Assembly (NCBI RefSeq): GCF_050871315.1
Contig: NZ_JBJLRE010000007.1
DNA from: Kineococcus gynurae
GTDB taxonomy: Bacteria > Actinomycetota > Actinomycetes > Actinomycetales > Kineococcaceae
Reading direction: 5' to 3' (one strand)
DNA: 64,000 nucleotides
How positions within the stretch are numbered: position 1 is the first letter of the stretch; each line of letters opens with the position of its first letter. This document shows positions 43,454 through 52,416 of the stretch, one piece after another. The notes beneath the pieces were generated by a model. The model did no database searches. It had not been told where the DNA came from and saw only the letters and a program-made list of their open reading frames with translations. The position numbers and the translations under genes are program-made.

Positions 43454-43731
43454 TGCCCTGCCGGAACTGCGGGCGACCCGGCCACACCATCTGCCCGACC
43501 TGCCAGCGCGCCGCACGCGGCGGCACTACCACCGCCCGCGGATACGGAGCCAAGCATCGGCGAGCACGAGCCGCGTGGGTCGAACGCATCGCCGCCGGCG
43601 AGCGCCCGACCTGCCGACGCTGCCGCCGGCCCATCGAACCCGATCAGCCCTTCGACCTCGGCCACCAGGCTGACCGAGCCGCCCCGACCTGGCCCGAGCA
43701 CCGAGCCTGCAACCGGGGCACGAACCGCTAG
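43453..43731 (+). CDS. HNH endonuclease
   Basis: A 92-residue HNH nuclease: two CxxC pairs at the N-terminus (CRNCGRPGHTICPTC), CRRC, then the active-site DLGHQADR and closing HRACNRGT. HNH proteins next to terminase genes are needed for DNA packaging in several cos phages, so this phage probably cuts at cos sites. Overlaps the alginate-lyase-like gene stop. Confidence 0.88.
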   Translation: MPCRNCGRPGHTICPTCQRAARGGTTTARGYGAKHRRARAAWVERIAAGERPTCRRCRRPIEPDQPFDLGHQADRAAPTWPEHRACNRGTNR

Positions 43732-43955
43732 CGGATCCTCTTCACGATGCCTCGCGAGGGCACCTTCGCGGTGACGGCGGCCACGCTGCGCAACGCGATG
43801 ACCGATCTGCCCTCGTCCAAGATCAGACCCTCCGCGCCGAGCTCGGTGAGCCGACCGGTAATTGCATCGCCTCCGGTCGTGAGCCGCACGCGCACACTCT
43901 TCCCCACCAGCTTGCTGATGGCCTCGTTCAGATCGGCACCCTCGCTCGCGCTCAT
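43728..43955 (-). CDS. antisense LSm/Hfq-like small protein
   Basis: A 75-residue protein on the opposite strand to its phage neighbours. The core VGKSVRVRLTTGGDAITGRLTELGAEGLILDEG..VIALRSVAAVTA has the strand pattern and G-D-x-x-x-G of LSm/Sm folds. It overlaps the HNH stop by 4 bp. Opposite orientation between early and late genes suggests lysogenic expression. LSm-fold proteins often bind RNA; that role is inferred from the fold only. Confidence 0.65.
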   Translation of the reverse strand: MSASEGADLNEAISKLVGKSVRVRLTTGGDAITGRLTELGAEGLILDEGRSVIALRSVAAVTAKVPSRGIVKRIR

Positions 43956-44177
43956 GTCGTCACGCTAGGACGGGACTCATCGCCAACGGTGTCCACGGCG
44001 TGTCTCCCCGGGGGGCGGTCCGAAGTCCAGCGGCGCAGGGTCAGGCACGACCCGCACCAGCCGTACGCGCGCGTGCACAACCTCACCCCCGTTTTTCGGT
44101 CCGCCGGGATTTCCCATGATCGTTTCCGGGGCCGGGCGAGCCGCATGATCACGACGTAGCCGGGGAGGTGGTCCACC

Positions 44178-44693
44178 GTGCCCGGTCGCAAGCCCGTCGA
44201 GCAGAAGCGGCGCACCGGCCGCGCCCCGGGCAAGGACTCCGCCGGCCGCGACCTCCCCGGCGGGGGGAACGTCCGGGCGCTGCCGGGTGCCGACGGGGTG
44301 CCGCCGTGCCCGCCCTCGTTGGTCGACGGCGGCGCGGGGGCCGCGCGGTGGGAGAAGCTCTGGCGCGAGGCGAAGGACTGGCTGGCGCCCGGCACCGACT
44401 GGCACCTCCTCGTCCGGCTGTGCGAGGCCGAGGACCTGCGCGCCGGGATGCGCGAGGCGCTCGCGGAGACCGGGTTCTTCGTCATGGGCTCGATGGGCCA
44501 GCAGCGCCCGAACCCGCTCATCGACAAGCTGCGCCTGCACGACGCCGAGATCCTGCGGATGGAGCGCGAGTGCGGGCTCACCCCGGCCGCCCGCGGCGCC
44601 CTGGGCGTCGGCGAGGTCGGCGGGGACAAGCCCGCCTCGCCGCTGGACGAGATCCTCCGCCAGGCCGCCAGCCGGGGCCGGAAGTCCGGGTGA
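44178..44693 (+). CDS. terminase small subunit (P27-like)
   Basis: A 171-residue DNA-recognition subunit. Basic, Gly/Pro-rich start, then a helical domain (RWEKLWREAKDWLAPGTDWHLLVRLCEAED) and FVMGSMGQQRPNPLIDKLRLHDAEILRMERECGLTP, the latter typical of P27-family small terminases. It binds cos or pac DNA and brings in the large subunit, whose GTG overlaps its stop by 4 bp. The 220 bp before it probably hold the late promoter and possibly the cos site; no clear motif is visible. Confidence 0.88.
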   Translation: MPGRKPVEQKRRTGRAPGKDSAGRDLPGGGNVRALPGADGVPPCPPSLVDGGAGAARWEKLWREAKDWLAPGTDWHLLVRLCEAEDLRAGMREALAETGFFVMGSMGQQRPNPLIDKLRLHDAEILRMERECGLTPAARGALGVGEVGGDKPASPLDEILRQAASRGRKSG

Positions 44694-46255
44694 GCACCGC
44701 CACCCTGACCGGCCCGCCCCGGGCGCGGCGGGCACCGGTCAAGCCGTGGCCGCCGCGGTGGCTGACCCCGGTCCCCCGCGCCGACCTACGCCGCAGCGAC
44801 GGGCCCCTGTACTCCCAGCTGGTCAACGCCACCTGCCGGATCACGAAGGACTCCGTGGCCGGCCCGGCCGGGCACCTGATCCGGCTGCGACCCTGGCAGG
44901 AGCAGCTGCACCGGCACCTCTTCGCCCGCCGCCCCGACGGGCTCCTCCGTCACCGCGTCGGCCTCATCGGCATCGCCCGGAAGAACGGGAAGTCCGGGAT
45001 CGGGTCGGGCACCGCGATCGGCTCGATGCTCCTCGGCCCGGCCGGCGGTGAGGTGTACTCCTGCGCCGGGGACCGCGACCAGGCCTCCATCGTCTTCAAC
45101 GACGCGAAGAAGATGGTCGAGGCCGACGAGCACCTGTCCAAGGCGATCAAGGTGTGGTCGAAGGTCCTCGAGGTCCCCGCCACCGGCACCACCTACCGGG
45201 CCCTGTCGGCCGACGCGTTCACCAAGGAGGGCAAGAACCCCTCCGCCGTCATCTTCGACGAGGTGCACGTCCAACCCACCCGGGAACTCTGGGACGTCAT
45301 GGCCCAGGCGCAGGGCGCCCGCGAGGAACCCCTGATGATCGGCATCACGACCGCCGGGGTGAAGACCGACCGCACCGGGCGAGACTCGTTGTGCTACAGC
45401 CTGTACCAGTACGGCGTCCAGATCGCGCTCCGCGAGATCGACGACCCCACGTTCTTCATGGCCTGGTGGGAACCCCGCGCCGGCGCCGACGCCCCCCACG
45501 ACGACCCCCGCACCTGGCGGGAGGCGAACCCCGGGTTCGACGACCTCGTCTCCGCCGCCGACTTCGAGTCCGTCGTGCGCCGCACCGAGGAGAACGAGTT
45601 CCGCACCAAGCGGTGCAACCAGTGGGTGTCCTCGGCCCGGGCGTGGCTGCCGAACGGCCGGTTCGAGTCCCTCGCCGACCCCGCCCGCTACCCCGGCGGC
45701 CCACCCGAGGGCACCCGCGTCGTCCTGGCCTTCGACGGGTCGAAGTCCGGAGACTCCACCGCGCTGCTCGGCTTCACCGTCGAGGAGCGGATGCACATGT
45801 TCGTCGTGGGCATCTGGGAGAAGGACCACCGCGACCCGAACTGGCGGGTCCCCCGCGGGGAGGTCAAGCAGGCCGTCCGGGCCGCGGCCCGCCGCTACGA
45901 CGTCCCCGAGGTCTCCTGGGACGACTACATGTGGCAGGACGCCCGCGAGGAGCTGCAGGACGAGGGCCTGCCCATCGAGCCCTACCCGCAGACGCCCGAA
46001 CGGATGGGCCGGGCCACCCAGCGGTTCTACGAGGCCGCGATGGACGGCACCTTCAGCCACGACGGGGACCCCCGCATGACCCGGCACTTCGCCAACGCCG
46101 TCCCGAAACCCACCAGCCGCGGGTTCGCCCGCATCACCAAGGAGTCCCCGGACTCCCCCCTGCGCATCGACGCCGCCGTCACCGGTGTCTTCGGCTCCGA
46201 GCGGGCCGAGTGGTGGCTGAACAACGGCGACCCCGACGCCCCGAACATCTGGTGA
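44690..46255 (+). CDS. terminase large subunit
   Basis: A 521-residue packaging motor. The ATPase has Walker A ARKNGKSG at 96-103 (Lys101) and Walker B SAVIFDEVH with Asp190-Glu191; the nuclease domain has VLAFDGSKSGDST and the later acidic residues (SWDDYMW, RIDAAVTGVFG). Length is normal for the HK97-like/P27-partner class. It pumps DNA into the prohead and cuts it. Confidence 0.95.
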   Translation: MSTATLTGPPRARRAPVKPWPPRWLTPVPRADLRRSDGPLYSQLVNATCRITKDSVAGPAGHLIRLRPWQEQLHRHLFARRPDGLLRHRVGLIGIARKNGKSGIGSGTAIGSMLLGPAGGEVYSCAGDRDQASIVFNDAKKMVEADEHLSKAIKVWSKVLEVPATGTTYRALSADAFTKEGKNPSAVIFDEVHVQPTRELWDVMAQAQGAREEPLMIGITTAGVKTDRTGRDSLCYSLYQYGVQIALREIDDPTFFMAWWEPRAGADAPHDDPRTWREANPGFDDLVSAADFESVVRRTEENEFRTKRCNQWVSSARAWLPNGRFESLADPARYPGGPPEGTRVVLAFDGSKSGDSTALLGFTVEERMHMFVVGIWEKDHRDPNWRVPRGEVKQAVRAAARRYDVPEVSWDDYMWQDAREELQDEGLPIEPYPQTPERMGRATQRFYEAAMDGTFSHDGDPRMTRHFANAVPKPTSRGFARITKESPDSPLRIDAAVTGVFGSERAEWWLNNGDPDAPNIW

Positions 46256-46266
46256 GGAGGAACCCC

Positions 46267-46554
46267 GTGCAGTGGATCGCCCCGACCGCCCTCGTCGTCG
46301 GCGTCGGCCTCCTCGTCGCCGCCGTGGCCGGCCTCGCCGGGCTCTGGTGGGCCCTGGCCGCCGCCGGCGCCGCCCTGGTCCTGTTCGCCGTGCTCGACGA
46401 ACGCGGCCGGCAGCTGGCCGGCGCCCGAGCGGACGTCACCGGCCGCGAAGGGCGCGTCACCGGGGCCGCCCGGTCCGACACGGGTGAGGTCGCGGCCGCC
46501 GAGCCCGCCGCCGGGCCCGCCCGGACGTTGCCGCGCGGGTGGGGTGCTGCGTGA
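46267..46554 (+). CDS. small two-helix membrane protein between terminase and portal
   Basis: A 95-residue protein with GAGGAGG before GTG 46267. Two adjacent membrane helices (about 4-24 and 27-43) are followed by a soluble Arg/Gly-rich tail. It could be mistaken for a holin, but its place in the head module and the tail speak against that. Stop overlaps the portal start. Confidence 0.68.
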   Translation: MQWIAPTALVVGVGLLVAAVAGLAGLWWALAAAGAALVLFAVLDERGRQLAGARADVTGREGRVTGAARSDTGEVAAAEPAAGPARTLPRGWGAA

Positions 46555-47807
46555 GGGCCCTGTCCGCGCTCGCCGGTCTCGGCAGCCCCGGCCGCCGTGA
46601 GGCGTCGCTGGAGAACCCGAACGTGCCCATCACCGGCGGCCGGCTGCTGTCGGAGGTCAGCGACCCCGCGGAGCTGTGGTCCGACGGCGGGGGCGGGGAC
46701 CGCACCGTCACCCGGGTCGGCGCGGCCCTGCGCTGCGTGCAGATCATCGCGGGCACCATCGCGGGCTGCCCGATCAACGTGACCCGCCGCGCCGACCGCT
46801 CCAGCGTCGACGTGCCGTGGCTGCGGGCCACCACCCCGGGCACCACACCGTTCGAGATGATGGAGACCGCCGTCGCGCACGTCGCGCTGCGCGGCAACGC
46901 GTTCCTGCGCAAGCTCCGCTCCCGCGACGGGCGCATCCAGGGCCTGCTGCCCATCCACCCCACCCGGGTTCGGGTCGAGGTCGTCGACGCCACCGAGATC
47001 GGTCGGCCGTTCGCGAAGCTGTTCGTCGTCGACGGCAAGATTCCCTTGACGGAGTACGACGTCATGCACGTCCCGGGCCTGTCCCTGGACGGGGTCACCG
47101 GCATCTCCATCATCGAGAACGTCCGCCGCACCTTCCAGCTCGCGGAGTCCGCCGAGCGGATGGCCACCCGCTTCTACGAGCGCGGCATGCTGCTGTCCGG
47201 GTTCCTCTCCACCGAGCAGGACCTCGACGCCACGAAGGCCGACATCCTCAAGGAGCGGTGGCGGGCCAAGCTCTCCGGGATCGACTCCGCCTACGACGTC
47301 GCCGTCCTGGACAAGGGCACGAAGTTCCAGCAGCTGTCCCTGTCCCCCGCCGACGCGCAGTTCCTGGAGACCCGGAAGTTCCAGACCACCGAGATCGCCC
47401 GCATGTTCGGACTGCCAGGCTGGGTCCTCAACGACCAGGAGAAGTCCACCTCCTGGGGATCGGGCATGGAGCAGCAGTTCACCTCCATGGTCATCCTCAC
47501 GTTCAAGGCCTACATGCAGCGCTTCGAGCAGCGCCTCACCGCGGAGTGCCTGAACCCCATCGCGGAGAAGGCCGAGTTCAAGGTCGAAGGCCTGCTGCGC
47601 GGGGACTCCAAGGCCCGCGCCGCGTTCTACTCCTCCGGCATCACCAACGGCTGGATGGTCCCCAACGAGGCCCGCGAGCTCGAGGACATGCCCCCCGTCT
47701 CCTGGGGCGACGAGCCCTACCGGCCCTTCAACGAGCCCGCCGGCGGATCCAGCGACCCGGCCGACGACGACCCCGCCGACAACCCCGACGACGACCAGCA
47801 GGACTGA
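46551..47807 (+). CDS. portal protein (HK97 family)
   Basis: A 418-residue portal. Typical segments: TRVGAALRCVQIIAGTIAG, HVALRGNAFL, the VMHVPGLSLDGVTGISIIENV loop, and FQTTEIARMFGLPGWVLND. Twelve copies form the ring through which DNA passes and to which the connectors attach. Acidic disordered C-terminus. Confidence 0.95.
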   Translation: MRALSALAGLGSPGRREASLENPNVPITGGRLLSEVSDPAELWSDGGGGDRTVTRVGAALRCVQIIAGTIAGCPINVTRRADRSSVDVPWLRATTPGTTPFEMMETAVAHVALRGNAFLRKLRSRDGRIQGLLPIHPTRVRVEVVDATEIGRPFAKLFVVDGKIPLTEYDVMHVPGLSLDGVTGISIIENVRRTFQLAESAERMATRFYERGMLLSGFLSTEQDLDATKADILKERWRAKLSGIDSAYDVAVLDKGTKFQQLSLSPADAQFLETRKFQTTEIARMFGLPGWVLNDQEKSTSWGSGMEQQFTSMVILTFKAYMQRFEQRLTAECLNPIAEKAEFKVEGLLRGDSKARAAFYSSGITNGWMVPNEARELEDMPPVSWGDEPYRPFNEPAGGSSDPADDDPADNPDDDQQD

Positions 47808-47818
47808 GGAGGCGCATC

Positions 47819-48622
47819 GTGACCCACCGCTCCGCCGGCACCAGCACGGTGCTGGAGACCCGCACCCGCGACCTGAGCGACATCGACGCCCGGGTCATCC
47901 GCGCCGCCGACGACGCCACCCCGCAACGATTCGTCGGGCACGCCGCGGTCTTCAACTCCCGCACCGCCATCGGCAACCCGCTGTCGTGGTGGGGCTGGTA
48001 CGAGGAGGTCGCCGACGGCGCCTTCGACAAGACCCTCGGCGAGGGCGACGCCCGCTTCCTCGTCGACCACGACACCCGGATGCTGGTGGCCCGCGTCTCC
48101 GCCGGTGACCTGCGCCTGAACACCGACGACATCGGCCTGGCCGTCGACGCCGACCTCGACGACGAGCTGTCCTACGTCCGTGACCTGGCGCGCAACCTGG
48201 AGAAGCGCCGCGTCACCGGCATGTCGTTCGGGTTCTACGTGGTGCGCGACGAGTGGTCGACCATCGAGGTCGAGGCCGAGGTCGGTGGCAGCACCGACGT
48301 CGTGCAGGTCGACCTCCGCCGCCTGACCGAGCTGCGCCTCCTCGAGGTCTCCGCGGTCACCTTCCCCGCCTACGACGCCACCGACGCCGGGCTGCGCGCC
48401 ATGACCGACGAGGTCCGCGCCGCGCGCAACCGCCCGGCCCGCCCCGATCCTTCCGCCGCGCCTGACGGCGGAACCTCCGCGCCGGAGGACCCCGCGGGGT
48501 CCTCCACCCGGAGGAAGGACCCCGCGCCACCCGCTGGCACCCGGGGAGTCACGGCACTGGACCGACGAGCCCGTGAGCTCGCGGCCCGCTACTCCCTGAC
48601 CCTCCCCCCGAAGGAGAACTGA
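47819..48622 (+). CDS. prohead protease (HK97/U35)
   Basis: A 267-residue capsid maturation protease. GAGGAGG precedes GTG 47819. FVGHAAVFNS, FLVDHDTRMLVARV (catalytic His) and VTGMSFGFYV (catalytic Ser) are visible in the first ~190 residues; the C-terminal ~70 residues are Pro/Ala-rich and may act as scaffold. The stop overlaps the capsid ATG by one base (TGATG). Confidence 0.92.
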   Translation: MTHRSAGTSTVLETRTRDLSDIDARVIRAADDATPQRFVGHAAVFNSRTAIGNPLSWWGWYEEVADGAFDKTLGEGDARFLVDHDTRMLVARVSAGDLRLNTDDIGLAVDADLDDELSYVRDLARNLEKRRVTGMSFGFYVVRDEWSTIEVEAEVGGSTDVVQVDLRRLTELRLLEVSAVTFPAYDATDAGLRAMTDEVRAARNRPARPDPSAAPDGGTSAPEDPAGSSTRRKDPAPPAGTRGVTALDRRARELAARYSLTLPPKEN

Positions 48623-49872
48623 TGAACGAGCGTCTGCGGCGCCTCCTCGAGCAGCGCGCCACCGCCTGGGCCCAGGTCCAGGACATCCGCGAGCGTCTGG
48701 AGCGGGAGAACCGCGACCTGACGACTGAGGAGAACGAGACCTACGAGCGCGGCCTGGCCGACGTCGAGCGTCTCTCCCAGGACATCGAGCGCGAGGAGCG
48801 CGCCGAGCGGCAGCACCGCCTCGTCGACGACCTCGCCCCCGACAACCGCAGCACCCCGCCGCGCTCCGAGGACCCTGAGCGTGACTCCGGTGAGGAGTAC
48901 CGCGACGCGTTCGGCCGCTACCTGCGCCGTGGCCTGGGGCGACTGAGCGGGGAGGAGCAGGACCTGCTGCAGCGCGGGTTCGTCGACTCCCCGGAGATGC
49001 GCGCCCAGGGCGTCGGCAACGACGCCGCCGGCGGTTACACCGTGCCCGAGGAGTTCCTCCGGCGCATGACCGAGGCGCTGCGCGACTTCGGCGGGATCCT
49101 CTCCGTCGTCGAGGTCATGAACACCTCGACCGGCGCCGACATCCGCTGGCCCACCAGCGACGAGACGAACTCCAAGGGCGCCCTGCTCGACGAGAACACC
49201 CAGGTCACCGAGCAGGACCTGCTGCTCGGCACCACCAAGCTCGGCGCGTTCACCTACACCTCCAAGATTGTGCGGGTGTCCCTGCAGCTGCTGCAGGACA
49301 CCGCCTTCGACCTGGAGACGTGGCTGCCGAAGAAGCTCGGCGAGCGCATCGGCCGGGCGAGCTCGGAGCACTTCGCCGTCGGTGACGGGGTGAACAAGCC
49401 CCAGGGCCTGTTCACCGCCCTCGGCGTCGGCAAGGAGACCGCCAGCGCGACCACGATCAAGTACGACGACCTGGTCGACCTCGAGCACTCCGTCGACCCG
49501 GCCTACCGCCAGGGCGGACGGGCCCGCTACCTGCTCTCCGACACCGGTCTGGCGGCCATCCGCAAGATCAAGGACGACCAGGGCCGGCCGCTGTGGTCTC
49601 CCGCGCTGGCCGAGGGGGTCCCCTCGACCATCAACGGGCGCCCGTACACGATCGACAACAACATCGCCTCGTTCGCGGCGGGCGCCAAGCCCATCGCGTT
49701 CGGCGACTTCAACGCCGCCTACGTCGCCCGCATCGTCGCCGGGGCGCAGACCCTGCGCCTCACCGAGCGCTACGCGGACTTCCTGCAGGTCGGGTTCCTC
49801 GGCTTCCAGCGCATGGACGGCCGCGTCAACGACGCCACCGCCGCGAAGGCCCTGAAGCTCAAGGCCGCCTGA
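48622..49872 (+). CDS. HK97-fold major capsid protein
   Basis: A 416-residue coat protein. Residues 1-100 are a charged coiled coil, the delta domain that the protease normally removes; the mature part begins near the GNDAAGGYTVPEEFLRRM segment. ALLDENTQVTEQDL, IGRASSEHFAVGDG and AYVARIVAGAQTLRLTERYADF match the HK97 fold. It forms the icosahedral head. Confidence 0.95.
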   Translation: MNERLRRLLEQRATAWAQVQDIRERLERENRDLTTEENETYERGLADVERLSQDIEREERAERQHRLVDDLAPDNRSTPPRSEDPERDSGEEYRDAFGRYLRRGLGRLSGEEQDLLQRGFVDSPEMRAQGVGNDAAGGYTVPEEFLRRMTEALRDFGGILSVVEVMNTSTGADIRWPTSDETNSKGALLDENTQVTEQDLLLGTTKLGAFTYTSKIVRVSLQLLQDTAFDLETWLPKKLGERIGRASSEHFAVGDGVNKPQGLFTALGVGKETASATTIKYDDLVDLEHSVDPAYRQGGRARYLLSDTGLAAIRKIKDDQGRPLWSPALAEGVPSTINGRPYTIDNNIASFAAGAKPIAFGDFNAAYVARIVAGAQTLRLTERYADFLQVGFLGFQRMDGRVNDATAAKALKLKAA

Positions 49873-49886
49873 TTCTCGTAGCACCC

Positions 49887-49951
49887 GCCCACCGGTGAGC
49901 ACCGGCGGGCACCGAACCGGTCCGGCCCGGGGCCTCGCACACCCGGGCCGG
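49887..49951 (+). terminator. two strong hairpins after the capsid gene
   Basis: First hairpin: arms 49887-49897 and 49900-49910, one mismatch, two-base loop. Second: CCGGCCCGGG (49922-49931) and CCCGGGCCGG (49942-49951), perfect, ten-base loop. Together they may cut down read-through so that capsid is made in excess over tail proteins, or protect the mRNA 3' end. Confidence 0.6.
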
Positions 49952-50005
49952 ACCACCCCCCGCCCAGCACCACCCGAACCTGACCACTCGAACGAGGAGG
50001 ACCTC

Positions 50006-50362
50006 ATGGCCCAGGGAACCAGCCAGGACGGCGCCAAGAAGACCACGACCGCCGGCACGAGCAGCACGGCGGGCAGCACGGCGGGCAGCGGCGACACCGC
50101 GACGCCGCGCGACACCGCCGCCTCGGTGCCGCAGGCCAACACCGAACAGAACGAGGACACCCGCTCCGCGCCCACGGTCGACGTCGTGGCCATGCCCTCG
50201 ATCAAGGCCGACGGCACCCCCGACCAGACGCCCGGGTTCAAGACGGTCGAGGAGGTCCGGGAGGCCGAGGACCGCGACTCCTCGGGCAGCACCGAGACCA
50301 GCACCGGCACCAGCACCGGCACCAGCACCGGCGCCGGCACCGCGCCCGGCAAGGACGACTGA
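50006..50362 (+). CDS. low-complexity Thr/Gly/Ser-rich protein, hypothetical
   Basis: A 118-residue disordered protein with GAGGAGG before ATG 50006. Thr/Gly/Ser-rich flanks enclose a more regular middle (TRSAPTVDVVAMPSIKADGTPDQTPGFKTVEE). The end holds STGTSTGTSTGT repeats. In this place phages often have head decoration or fibre-like small proteins; I cannot assign it. Confidence 0.65.
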   Translation: MAQGTSQDGAKKTTTAGTSSTAGSTAGSGDTATPRDTAASVPQANTEQNEDTRSAPTVDVVAMPSIKADGTPDQTPGFKTVEEVREAEDRDSSGSTETSTGTSTGTSTGAGTAPGKDD

Positions 50363-50364
50363 CC

Positions 50365-50580
50365 GTGGCCGGCGGCCGTCGACGCCCCGAGGAGTCGCGC
50401 GAGGTCAGCCGCGAGCCGCGCACCCGCGCGGCGGTGCAGCGCCCCGAGGACCACCAGGAGCGCCCGACGGTCGCCGCCACCCTCACCCGGCCCACCGAAC
50501 CCCGGGGCGTGCAGCGCGGGGCCCACCACCCGGACCACCACGGGGACCACTACGAGGACGGGGAGGTCGAGCGGCGGTGA
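50365..50580 (+). CDS. small basic head-region protein, hypothetical
   Basis: A 71-residue Arg/Glu/Pro/His-rich protein, probably disordered. The position between capsid and connector and its coupling to both neighbours support a real gene. Function unknown. Confidence 0.55.
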   Translation: MAGGRRRPEESREVSREPRTRAAVQRPEDHQERPTVAATLTRPTEPRGVQRGAHHPDHHGDHYEDGEVERR

Positions 50581-51110
50581 TCGTCACCCTCGAGGAGTTC
50601 GCCGAGTTCATCCAGCACCCCACCGTCAAGGCCGACGAGCGCGACCGGCTGCAGCTGCACCTCGACGCGGCCGAGCTCGCGGTCATCGCCCGCTGCGGTC
50701 CCGTCGCCGCCGGCGAGCAGGTCATGCGGGTGCGGGCCAGCGGCCGCAACCTCGTCGTTCCGGCCACCAACCTCGCCTCGGTCGCCTCGATCCTCGACCC
50801 TCACGGCCAGGCCGTGCCCGTCGACCTGCAGCGCAGCAACCTCCTCGCCGGGGTCCTCACCGTCCCCCTGCGCGGCGACGGGTGGTGGACCGTCACCGCC
50901 ACCGTCGAGGGCAGCGACACCCCCGCCGACGTGAAACTCGCCACCCTGGTCATCGCCTCGCACCTGTGGGAGACCCAGCGCGGCCGCGGCGCTCGCCCGA
51001 ACCTCTTCAACGGCTCCGAGGACCCCTCGGCCGGCACCCCCCGCGGGTTCGCCCTCCCGGCCCGGGCGCTGGAGCTCCTGCGCCCCTACGAGATGCCGAC
51101 CATCGCCTGA
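50577..51110 (+). CDS. head-tail connector protein (gp6-like)
   Basis: A 177-residue protein starting IVTLEEFAEFIQHPTVKADERDRLQLHLDAAELAVIARCG, the helical start common to adaptor proteins of HK97-like phages, and ending with a region that would contact the portal (LVIASHLWETQRG). It would form the ring under the portal. Confidence 0.75.
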   Translation: MIVTLEEFAEFIQHPTVKADERDRLQLHLDAAELAVIARCGPVAAGEQVMRVRASGRNLVVPATNLASVASILDPHGQAVPVDLQRSNLLAGVLTVPLRGDGWWTVTATVEGSDTPADVKLATLVIASHLWETQRGRGARPNLFNGSEDPSAGTPRGFALPARALELLRPYEMPTIA

Positions 51111-51562
51111 TGCGCCCCCAGTCCGGCACCCGCCTCATCACCGCCTACACCGCGGTCCTGGACCTCCTCACCGCCCAGCTCGTCACCGTCGGGTTCGAGG
51201 TCATAGACGGGCCCCGGGCCGCGCAGAACCTGCCCAACGACGTGCTGCTGCTCGCCACCGGCGGAGACATCGGCATGACCATGACCCAGGCCCGGGCCGG
51301 GCTCGGCGCTCGCCGCGACGAGTCGTTCACCCTGCGAGCGGTGCTCTCCACCTGGTCCGGAGACACCGACCTCGGCGTCCGCCGCGAACGCATCGAGGCC
51401 GCCCTCAACGTCCTCGACCAGCTCACCACCGACCGGACCCTGTTCACCGGGGTGCTCGACGACCTGCGCCTGGGCGAGGACTTCGGCATGGAGCAGCAGC
51501 AGACCACCGACGGCGCCGTCATCGAGGTCGTCCTCACCCTCGTCGGCCGGATCCTGCGATGA
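51110..51562 (+). CDS. head-tail joining / tail terminator-like protein
   Basis: A 150-residue alpha/beta protein (RLITAYTAVLDLLTAQL...VDGAVIEVVLTLVGRILR-like end). Size and order fit a tail terminator or stopper, but I see no decisive motif. Its ATG overlaps the preceding stop by one base. Confidence 0.65.
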   Translation: MRPQSGTRLITAYTAVLDLLTAQLVTVGFEVIDGPRAAQNLPNDVLLLATGGDIGMTMTQARAGLGARRDESFTLRAVLSTWSGDTDLGVRRERIEAALNVLDQLTTDRTLFTGVLDDLRLGEDFGMEQQQTTDGAVIEVVLTLVGRILR

Positions 51563-51584
51563 CCCCTGCGATGACGAGGCAGCG

Positions 51585-52040
51585 GTGAGCTCGAGCATCG
51601 AGGGCCGCCTGCAGGTCGCGGGTCTGGCCGACGCGCTGCGCCGCACCCCCGAGGAGCTGCGCACCGAGATCCGCCAGGCGCTGCGGCAGGCGGCCACCCC
51701 GATCCTCGCCGACGCCCGCCGCCGCGCGTCGTGGTCACGGCGCATCCCCGGCGCCATCAGCACCCGGGTGTCCTTCACCGGCAAGAACGCCGGGGTGCGC
51801 CTGCAGGTCGACGCGACCCGGGCTCCGCACGGGCGCCCCTACGAGGGCATCGTCGCGCGCGGGCAGCGCAAGGGGTTCCGTCACCCCGTCTACGCCGAGG
51901 GCGGTCACCGGGCTCAGTGGAAGTGGGTCACCTCCCCCTACCGGCCCTTCCTCGCCCCGGCCGTCCAGGCCGCCTCCGCGGCCACCGAGACCCGACTCCT
52001 CGAAGCCGTCGACGGCGTCCTGCGCCGCCGCGGCTTCTGA
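51585..52040 (+). CDS. HK97 gp10-like neck/tail completion protein
   Basis: A 151-residue basic protein with a helical start (VAGLADALRRTPEELRTEIRQALRQAATPILADARRRA), as in gp10-like minor tail and head-tail joining proteins, followed by beta strands and a C-terminal helix. Place between connector and tail tube fits. Confidence 0.72.
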   Translation: MSSSIEGRLQVAGLADALRRTPEELRTEIRQALRQAATPILADARRRASWSRRIPGAISTRVSFTGKNAGVRLQVDATRAPHGRPYEGIVARGQRKGFRHPVYAEGGHRAQWKWVTSPYRPFLAPAVQAASAATETRLLEAVDGVLRRRGF

Positions 52041-52129
52041 GCTCCGCGCGCCCGCACCCCGCCAGCACGCGGCTCCCCCCACACGGCACCCCGCCGAGCA
52101 CGACCCCGACAGGAGAGGAAGGACCGGCC

Positions 52130-52342
52130 ATGCCCGAGTTCATCTACGCGAAGCACCCCGACATCGACGGCGTGGCCTACCTGGCCCGGACCGCCCTGGA
52201 CTCCTTGCCCGGGTGGGAGGAGTGCGAGAAGCCCGACCCCGAGGAGCGGGCCCAGGTCCGCGCTGAGGTCAACGGCGAGGAGACCGGCTCGGCCGGGCCC
52301 CGCAAGACCACGCGCAGCACCAAGACCGCCGACAAGAACTGA
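52130..52342 (+). CDS. small tail-region protein, hypothetical
   Basis: A 70-residue protein (PEFIYAKHPDIDGVAYLARTALDSLPGWEECE) with an acidic-then-basic tail. GGAGAGGAAGGA precedes the ATG. Similar short proteins just before the tail tube are common in actinophages. Function unknown. Confidence 0.65.
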   Translation: MPEFIYAKHPDIDGVAYLARTALDSLPGWEECEKPDPEERAQVRAEVNGEETGSAGPRKTTRSTKTADKN

Positions 52343-52416
52343 CCCTCGGCCCCCGCCGAACCTCCCGGGCCCCCGCCCACCCCCCCCCGACCTGATCGAC
52401 CGAAGGAGACACCACC

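Noticed and set aside
46267..46554. Holin
   Set aside because: Two membrane helices fit, but the place between terminase and portal and the long soluble tail do not; no endolysin is near.
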